Origin: Thermoleophilaceae bacterium
GTDB taxonomy: Bacteria; Actinomycetota; Thermoleophilia; Solirubrobacterales; Thermoleophilaceae
Direction: 5' to 3'
Assembly: GCA_013696905.1 (NCBI GenBank)
Contig: JACCXP010000057.1
Location: forward strand, 1 to 20,529
Length of the DNA: 20,529 bases
Shown: positions 15,746 to 20,529 of the stretch, piece by piece
Layout of the letters: each line of letters starts with the position of its first letter
How positions within the stretch are numbered: position 1 is the stretch's first letter
Made by a program: the position numbers and the translations under genes
Notes under the pieces: generated by a model
Databases searched by the model: none
Seen by the model: the letters and a program-made list of their open reading frames with translations, nothing else
Told to the model about the DNA's origin: nothing

Positions 15746-16677
15746 GGTGTGACCCTCCTTTCGGTCTCTGGGATTCGAGCGCTCGTCCCGACCCGGGCAT
15801 GGCGGGTGCCGCCAAGCGGCATGCGGCCCCCGGCAGCGAGCCACGAGCCGCCGATGATCAGCGCCAGGCCGGCGAGCGTGGCGAGCGTGAAGCGCTCGCC
15901 GAGCAGCGTGACGCCGTAGATGACGGCGAAGCCGGGCGCGATGTAGGCCACGAGCGACGTGCGCGCGGGCCCGACCGTGCCGAGCAGCGTGTAGAAGATC
16001 ACGAAAGCGATGCCGGTCCCTCCCACGCCGAGCGCCGCGATCGCACCGAGCGTGATCGCCTGCGGCACCGCCGTCGGCGCCGTGAGCGCCGCGGGCACCG
16101 CGAGCATCGCCGCCGCAGCCACCATCGCGACCGTGACTGCGCCGACCGGCGCGACGTCGGCGAAGCGGCGCTTGAAGTAGAAGCCCGCCAGCGCGTAGCA
16201 GCCGCCCGCCACCACGACCATCAACCCGCCGACGAGCGCGAGTGGGCCCTCGCCTGAGTCGAGGCCGAGCAGCACTCCGACACCGACGATGCCTAGGGCG
16301 ACGCCGACGAGCCGGAGCCCACCGGAGCGCTCACCGTCGTCGAGCAAGGGCGCAAGCAGCGCGGTGAAGATCGGCGCGCTCGCGACGAGGATGCCCGTGA
16401 GCGACGAGGAGATGTATCGCTCTCCGACCGTGATCAGCGCGAACGGGGCGGCGATCTGCAGCAACGCGAGCGCCCCGACAGCCCCCGCGCGGGCGCGCAG
16501 GCCGGCCAGCGCGCCCGTCGCAAGCGCGAATGGCAGCAGGACCAGCGCCGCGAGCGCGGTGCGCGAGAAGACGATCATCGCCGGCGACAGATCCTCGAGC
16601 GCGACCTTGATGAAGAGGTACGACGCGCCCCAGAGGGCGGCGAGCGCGAGCAGCAGGATCCAAGCGCGACGGTTCAT
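15742..16677 (-). CDS. EamA/DMT-superfamily drug/metabolite transporter
   Basis: The 311-residue protein has ten hydrophobic helices arranged as two EamA repeats (about 5-135 and 145-285). The first repeat starts with the typical LLALAALWGASYLFIKVAL and a following PAMIVFSR; the second contains GGCYALAGFYFKRR and ends with the LGERFTLATLAGLALIIGG helix pair. EamA proteins export metabolites or amino acids across the inner membrane. The start is the ATG at 16675-16677, with GGAG six bases upstream; a TTG at 16689 is less likely because it would overlap that Shine-Dalgarno. The last 30 residues are a polar tail. It is divergent from a LysR regulator that probably controls it. The substrate is unknown. 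Confidence 0.92.
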   Translation of the reverse strand: MNRRAWILLLALAALWGASYLFIKVALEDLSPAMIVFSRTALAALVLLPFALATGALAGLRARAGAVGALALLQIAAPFALITVGERYISSSLTGILVASAPIFTALLAPLLDDGERSGGLRLVGVALGIVGVGVLLGLDSGEGPLALVGGLMVVVAGGCYALAGFYFKRRFADVAPVGAVTVAMVAAAAMLAVPAALTAPTAVPQAITLGAIAALGVGGTGIAFVIFYTLLGTVGPARTSLVAYIAPGFAVIYGVTLLGERFTLATLAGLALIIGGSWLAAGGRMPLGGTRHARVGTSARIPETERRVTP

Positions 16678-16689
16678 CTCGTACTCCAA

Positions 16690-16703
16690 CTTGGCACACC
16701 AAG
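16690..16703. promoter_or_regulatory. Palindrome upstream of the EamA gene, candidate LysR-type site
   Basis: CTTGG (16690-16694) and CCAAG (16699-16703) form a perfect 5+5 palindrome around CACA. It lies 12 bases upstream of the EamA ATG, in the 74-base region shared with the divergent LysR gene. Such short dyads in this position are common LysR-family recognition or activation sites. Its position so close to the start suggests it could also be in the EamA 5' leader. Confidence 0.4.
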
Positions 16704-16738
16704 GCCATCAGTACAAATGAAACTTCGCGCTGCAACCG

Positions 16739-16753
16739 ATAAGCTCACCTTAT
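16739..16753. promoter_or_regulatory. T-N11-A dyad overlapping the LysR start codon
   Basis: ATAAG (16739-16743) and CTTAT (16749-16753) are perfect complements separated by 5 bases and fit the general LysR box T-N11-A (T16740 to A16752). The right half covers the ATG of the LysR gene, so binding there would block its own expression. No Shine-Dalgarno precedes that ATG, which fits a leaderless, autoregulated message. This is read by eye. Confidence 0.45.
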
Positions 16754-17708
16754 GCTGGATGTGCGTCGCATGAAGGTCTTGCGCGAGGTCGCGAGGCAAG
16801 GCTCTTTCTCCGCCGCGGCCGAGGCGCTGGCGTTCACCCAGTCCGCGGTCAGCCAGCAGGTCGCCGCGCTCGAGCGCGAGGCCGGCGCCACGCTGGTCGA
16901 GCGGCGAGGACGCGGGATCCGCCTGACCGACGCCGGCCACGCGCTCGTCACGCACACCGACGCGATCCTCGCCCGCCTCGGGGATGCCGAGCAGGAGCTT
17001 GCCGCGATTGCCGGGCTCCGCGGCGGCCGCCTGCGCCTCGGCTCGTTCCTCAGCGGCGGGGCGACGCTGATACCGCACGCAGTCGCGGCCTTTCGAGCCG
17101 AGCACCCCGACGTCGAGCTGTCGATGGTCGAGGTCGAGCCCGAGGAGGCGATCGACCGGCTCAAGCGCGGCCAGCTCGACCTCGCGCTGATGTACGAGCA
17201 CGAGTCGATGCCCTACGGCCTCGATCCGGCGCTCGAGATCACGCCCCTGCTCGACGATCCCTACGACGTCGTGCTGCCGAAGGGCCACGCGCTCGCCGCG
17301 AGCCGCAGGCTCAGGCTGTCGCAGCTGAGTGGCGAGTCGTGGATCTGCGGCACGCCAAGGGACTCCTGCCAGAAGGTGATGATCCACTCCTGCAACGACG
17401 CCGGCTTCCAGCCGAGGGTCGCGTTCCAGACCGACGACCACCACGCGAGCCAGGCGCTCGTAGCGGCGGGCGTAGGCGTCTCGCTGCTGCCGCGCTTGTG
17501 CCTGAGCACCGTGCACCCGGCCGTCGAGGTGCGCTCGCTCGGGCGTGACGCTCCGGTGCGCCGTGTCTTCGCAGGCCGCCTCGCCGAGGGCTACCGCTCC
17601 CCCGCGACCGAGGCGATGATCGCCGTGCTCGAGGAGATCGGCGCTGGGTTCCGGGGGCTGGGCGCCGCTGACCACGACCGTGAGACGGTGCCGGGCGCCA
17701 GGGCGTGA
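16752..17708 (+). CDS. LysR-family transcriptional regulator
   Basis: The 318-residue protein has the LysR winged helix-turn-helix at residues about 2-60: MLDVRRMKVLREVARQGSFS, then AAAEALAFTQSAVSQQVAALE and RRGRGIRLTDAGHAL. The periplasmic-binding-like effector domain covers about 90-300, with LRLGSFLSGGATLIPHAVAAF at its start and ALVAAGVGVSLLPRL near 235-250. The ATG at 16752 directly gives the conserved N-terminus. It is divergent from the EamA transporter and its downstream small gene, the usual arrangement of a LysR activator with its target. Two palindromes lie in the shared region. The last 20 residues are poorly conserved in type. It converges on the polysaccharide deacetylase gene with a 13-base gap. 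The inducer is unknown. Confidence 0.93.
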   Translation: MLDVRRMKVLREVARQGSFSAAAEALAFTQSAVSQQVAALEREAGATLVERRGRGIRLTDAGHALVTHTDAILARLGDAEQELAAIAGLRGGRLRLGSFLSGGATLIPHAVAAFRAEHPDVELSMVEVEPEEAIDRLKRGQLDLALMYEHESMPYGLDPALEITPLLDDPYDVVLPKGHALAASRRLRLSQLSGESWICGTPRDSCQKVMIHSCNDAGFQPRVAFQTDDHHASQALVAAGVGVSLLPRLCLSTVHPAVEVRSLGRDAPVRRVFAGRLAEGYRSPATEAMIAVLEEIGAGFRGLGAADHDRETVPGARA

Positions 17709-17721
17709 GATCGGTCGCGCC

Positions 17722-18387
17722 TCAGCGCTCGCCGACCGCCTCGGACAGGGTCACCAGCGCGATCCCGCGCTCGCGCGCTCGCGCCGCGATCGAGGGGATC
17801 GCCTCGACCGTGGGAGTTGCGTCCTCACGCGGCGCGTAGCGCGCGGAGTCGTGCAGCAGGACGATCTCGCCCTCGGCCAGGTCGCGCTCCACCAGCTCGG
17901 CGATGCGCTCGGCCGAGACGGTCTCCCAGTCGCAGCCCCAGGCCGACCAGTAAACCGGCTCGAAGCCGAGGTCGGAGCACGCCTTGAAGGACGCCTCCGA
18001 CAGCAGCCCGTAGGGCGGGCGGTACCAGCGCGGGCTGATGCCGGTCGAGGCCTGCAGCGTGCCCAGCCCGCGCGCCAGGTCGTCGCGCGTCTGGCCCGGC
18101 CACAACTGGTCGTGCTCGACGTGCTCGTAGCCGTGCAGCGCCACCTCGTGGCCGCGCCGGCGTATCTCGCCTGCTAGCGACGGCACGCGCATCATCTGCT
18201 CGCCGAGCAGGAAGAAGGTCGCTCGCACGCCCTCCGCCTCGAGCGCGTCAAGCAGCGCCGGCGTGACGTCGGGGTCGGGGCCGTCGTCGAAGGTGAGCAC
18301 CGCTCGCCCGGGAGCGTCGCCGCGCTCGCGCGCCGGGAAGCGCTGCCAGCGCTCGACCGTCTTGAGCTGCTGCTGGAAGCTCGGCAC
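17722..18387 (-). CDS. Polysaccharide deacetylase (NodB homology, carbohydrate esterase 4)
   Basis: The 221-residue protein is a compact NodB domain with all five family motifs. Motif 1 is TFDDG (32-36, with the catalytic base and metal Asp), motif 2 is H85-GYE-H89 (metal His pair), motif 3 is RPPYG (123-127), motif 4 is the GCDWE segment (151-155) and motif 5 is LLHDS (177-181). It should remove N-acetyl groups from a glycan such as peptidoglycan or an exopolysaccharide. The GTG at 18385-18387, four bases after the scpB stop, is the likely start; the frame also runs to 18447 within scpB. No signal peptide or membrane anchor is visible from any start, which is unusual for an enzyme acting outside the cell. 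It is last in the trpS-scpA-scpB run. Confidence 0.9.
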   Translation of the reverse strand: MPSFQQQLKTVERWQRFPARERGDAPGRAVLTFDDGPDPDVTPALLDALEAEGVRATFFLLGEQMMRVPSLAGEIRRRGHEVALHGYEHVEHDQLWPGQTRDDLARGLGTLQASTGISPRWYRPPYGLLSEASFKACSDLGFEPVYWSAWGCDWETVSAERIAELVERDLAEGEIVLLHDSARYAPREDATPTVEAIPSIAARARERGIALVTLSEAVGER

Positions 18388-18391
18388 CGCC

Positions 18392-18967
18392 TCAGATGCT
18401 CTCCGCGCGGCGCTCCCCCGCGCGCAGCAGCCGCTCGCGCAGCTCACCCTCCTCCTCCGGCGAGGGGTCGAACTCGGCCGGCTCCGGCAGCTCGTCGAGC
18501 GCGTTCAGGCCGAACAGCTTCTGGAACAGGTCGGTCGTGCGATAGAGGACGGCGCCGAAGCGCGAGCGCCCGCTCTCCTCGATCAGGCCGCGCTCGAGCA
18601 GCGTGCCAACGGCCGACTCCGAGCCGACGCCGCGAATGCGCGCGAGCTCCGGGCGCGAGACCGGCTGGAGGTAGGCGACGATCGACAGGCACTCGGCCTG
18701 GGCCTGGGTCAGCGGGGGCGTGCGCGGGCGCGCCAGCAGGCGCCGGGCCGCGCGCTCGGCAATGGGATCGGTGGCGAGCGTGAAGCCGCCAGCGAGCTCG
18801 CGGACGACGACCCCGCGCCAGCCCTCGGCGTAGTGTTCGCGCAGGCGCGAGAGCGCCGTCAGGATCTCCTCGGGCTCGACCTCGCAGGCGTCGGCGAGGT
18901 CGTCGAGCGACAGCGGCTCGGGCGACAGGAAGAGCAGCGCCTCGACGACCCGCGCGAGCTCGCTCAC
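18392..18967 (-). CDS. scpB: Segregation and condensation protein B
   Basis: ScpB is the winged-helix partner of ScpA and SMC in the bacterial condensin that organises and segregates the chromosome. The 191-residue protein begins MSELARVVEALLFLSPEPLS, the conserved first winged helix, and has the second one with LTQAQAECLSIVAYLQPVSRPELARIRG and GRSRFGAVLYRTTDLFQKLFGL, a family hallmark. The last ~35 residues are acidic and then basic, as in other ScpB proteins. It starts at GTG (18965-18967), overlapping the scpA stop as GTGA, so the pair is translated together. Confidence 0.96.
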   Translation of the reverse strand: MSELARVVEALLFLSPEPLSLDDLADACEVEPEEILTALSRLREHYAEGWRGVVVRELAGGFTLATDPIAERAARRLLARPRTPPLTQAQAECLSIVAYLQPVSRPELARIRGVGSESAVGTLLERGLIEESGRSRFGAVLYRTTDLFQKLFGLNALDELPEPAEFDPSPEEEGELRERLLRAGERRAESI

Positions 18968-19692
18968 GCGGGGCTGACCGTGATCGGGCCGAGCGGCTGA
19001 TGCTGCTCGAAGCGAGCTTCGCCGCTCTTGTAGAGCTCGAGCAACGCGAACAGCGTGACCGCCTCGGTCAGGCGGTCGACGCCCACGACAGCCTCGTCGA
19101 ACGAGAACGTCCGGGCCCCGCGCAGGAGCGCGCGCAGGCGCGCCAGGCGCTGCTCGACGGAGACGAGCGGTCGCACCAGATGGCGCAGCTCGAGCGGCTC
19201 GGGCAGCTTCAGCAGGCCGCCAAGCGCACGTGCGAGGCCCGCGGGCTGATAAGCCTGCTCCGCCGTCTCGAGCGACACGCGCCGCAGCAGCGGCGGCAGC
19301 GGGGCGGAGCGATAGCGGAAGGCCGACTCGCGGGCCAGGCGCTCGTCCAGAAAGGCGGCCGCGGAGCGGTAGCGGCGGTACTCGAGCATGCGCGCGAGCA
19401 GCTCGTCGGCCGCCTCGTCGGGCTCAAGCTCGGGCGCGTCGTGCTCGCCCTCCGCTTGCGGGAGCATCAGCCGCGACTTCAGCTCGAGCAGCGCGGCGAT
19501 CAGCACGAGGAACTCGGTAGCGGTCTCGAGCTCGAGCTCGCCCGTCTGCTCGAGCCGCTCGAGGTAGGCGAGCACGACATCGGCGAGGTCGACCTCGAGC
19601 AGGTCGACCTCCTCCTTGAGCACGAGCGTCAGCAGCAGGTCGAAGGGACCCTGGAAGACCTCGAGGTCGAGGTCGAGCGTCGCGAGCTGCAT
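18964..19692 (-). CDS. scpA: Segregation and condensation protein A (kleisin)
   Basis: ScpA bridges the SMC heads. The 242-residue protein begins LDLEVFQGPFDLLLTLVLKE, the conserved N-terminal kleisin segment that binds the SMC neck, followed by ATEFLVLIAALLELKSRLMLP (58-78). Its C-terminal winged helix ends with TEAVTLFALLELYKSGEARFEQ (about 209-230), which binds the SMC cap. The middle (80-105) is an acidic linker. It starts at the ATG at 19690-19692, 12 bases after the trpS stop, and overlaps scpB by four bases. Confidence 0.96.
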   Translation of the reverse strand: MQLATLDLDLEVFQGPFDLLLTLVLKEEVDLLEVDLADVVLAYLERLEQTGELELETATEFLVLIAALLELKSRLMLPQAEGEHDAPELEPDEAADELLARMLEYRRYRSAAAFLDERLARESAFRYRSAPLPPLLRRVSLETAEQAYQPAGLARALGGLLKLPEPLELRHLVRPLVSVEQRLARLRALLRGARTFSFDEAVVGVDRLTEAVTLFALLELYKSGEARFEQHQPLGPITVSPA

Positions 19693-19704
19693 CGCCCGGG
19701 CAGG

Positions 19705-20529
19705 CTAGAGGCCTGCGCCGACGCCCATCGCCGAGCGCACCTCGGCGACGGTCTCCGAGGCGATCGCGCGGGCGCGCTCGGCGCCTGCCTCGAGCACCCG
19801 CTCGATCGCTCGCTCGTCGGGTCGCAGCTCGAGGTAGCGCTCGCGCACCGGGGCGAGCAAGCCGGTCACCTCGTCGGCCACCGCCTGCTTGAAGGCGCCA
19901 TAGCCGTGCCCGTCGAACTCGCCCTCGACGGCCTCCGGGGCGACGCCGCGGATCACCGCCAACACCTCGATCAGGTTCGAGATGCCGGGCTTGTCGGGGG
20001 CGCGCCTAACCTCAGAGCCCGAGTCCGTGACCGCCGAGCGCACCTTCTTCGCGATCGTGCGCTCGTCGTCGATCACGTACAGCGTGCCCTGCTCGCTCGC
20101 TGCCGTCGTCGACATCTTCTGGTCGGGCGCCTGCAGGTCCATGATCCGCGCGCCGACCTCCGGGATACGGTGATGGGGCACGACGAGCGTCTCGCCGAAG
20201 CGCTCATTGAAGCGCAGAGCGATGTCGCGCATCAGCTCGACGTGCTGGCGCTGGTCGTCTCCCACCGGCACCTCGTCGGCCCGGTAGGCGAGCACGTCGG
20301 CGGCCTGGAGCACCGGGTAGAAGAAGAGGCCGGCGGAGATCAGCTCGCGCTGGCGCGCCGACTTGTCGCGGAACTGAGGCATGCGGTTGAGGTCGCCGTG
20401 CGCCGTGACCGCGCCGAGCAGCCAGGCGAGCTCTGGGTGCTCGCGCACGTCGGACTGGCGAAACAGGATGCAGCGCGCGGGATCGAGCCCTGCGGCCAGC
20501 AGCATCGCCGTCGTGTCGAGCACGTGGCC
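19705..20529 (-). CDS. trpS: Tryptophanyl-tRNA synthetase, C-terminal part (cut by window edge)
   Basis: TrpS charges tRNA-Trp. 274 residues are visible; the N-terminal HIGH region lies beyond the right edge, and the frame continues to it without a stop. Visible family features are the tryptophan-pocket segment SAGLFFYPVLQAADVLAYRADEVPVGDDQRQHVELMRDIA and the catalytic loop LQAPDQKMSTTAASEQGTLY. The C-terminal anticodon-binding helices end in RARAIASETVAEVRSAMGVG. The loop reads KMSTT rather than the canonical KMSKS, a variant I associate with some actinobacterial enzymes; all other features look functional. It is upstream of scpA with a 12-base gap; trpS-scpA-scpB is a common order in actinobacteria. 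Confidence 0.95.
   Translation of the reverse strand, partial: GHVLDTTAMLLAAGLDPARCILFRQSDVREHPELAWLLGAVTAHGDLNRMPQFRDKSARQRELISAGLFFYPVLQAADVLAYRADEVPVGDDQRQHVELMRDIALRFNERFGETLVVPHHRIPEVGARIMDLQAPDQKMSTTAASEQGTLYVIDDERTIAKKVRSAVTDSGSEVRRAPDKPGISNLIEVLAVIRGVAPEAVEGEFDGHGYGAFKQAVADEVTGLLAPVRERYLELRPDERAIERVLEAGAERARAIASETVAEVRSAMGVGAGL

Overview
This is a GC-rich (visibly around 70 %) bacterial chromosomal window with dense, short-spaced genes, GTG as well as ATG starts and several 4-base stop/start overlaps. Protein types and gene order (scpA-scpB, rluB, then aroH-hisC-aroF-tyrA-aroA-cmk-der) suggest a deep-branching actinobacterium, most likely class Thermoleophilia (Solirubrobacterales or Gaiellales relatives). 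That placement is inference from composition and synteny. No rRNA, tRNA, CRISPR array, insertion sequence, integrase or prophage gene was seen.

Layout. Left edge: the N-terminus of metK (minus, cut by the window), then a plus-strand DUF2231-Rieske protein. From 8485 down to 1084 a minus-strand operon runs aroH, hisC, aroF, tyrA, aroA, a small Cys-x2-Cys ORF, cmk, der. It supplies the entry step (DAHP synthase), EPSP synthase, chorismate mutase, prephenate dehydrogenase and an aminotransferase, so it covers much of tyrosine/phenylalanine synthesis, followed by CMP kinase and the ribosome-assembly GTPase Der. Between hisC and aroF lies a short reading frame ending in Tyr, Trp and Phe codons, with a perfect 10-bp inverted repeat that begins at its stop codon. 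This looks like an undescribed aromatic-amino-acid attenuator.

8.6-12.2 kb, minus strand: a fusion of a homocysteine S-methyltransferase with a class I SAM-dependent methyltransferase, then a second stand-alone homocysteine methyltransferase overlapping it by 4 bases, then a LysE-family exporter. The fusion may couple synthesis of a methyl donor (for example S-methylmethionine) to its use in methionine formation. This is the most unusual protein in the window.

12.3-17.7 kb: rluB (minus), rlmN (plus), and two small regulator/target modules. One is a TetR repressor divergent from a cupin protein with a recognisable operator. The other is a LysR regulator divergent from an EamA transporter plus a small GNAT-like protein, with two palindromes between them.

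17.7-20.5 kb, minus strand: trpS (C-terminal part, cut by the window), scpA, scpB and a polysaccharide deacetylase, closely packed or overlapping. The scp-rluB-aromatic block often found contiguous in related genomes is interrupted here by the methyltransferase and regulator cassettes.
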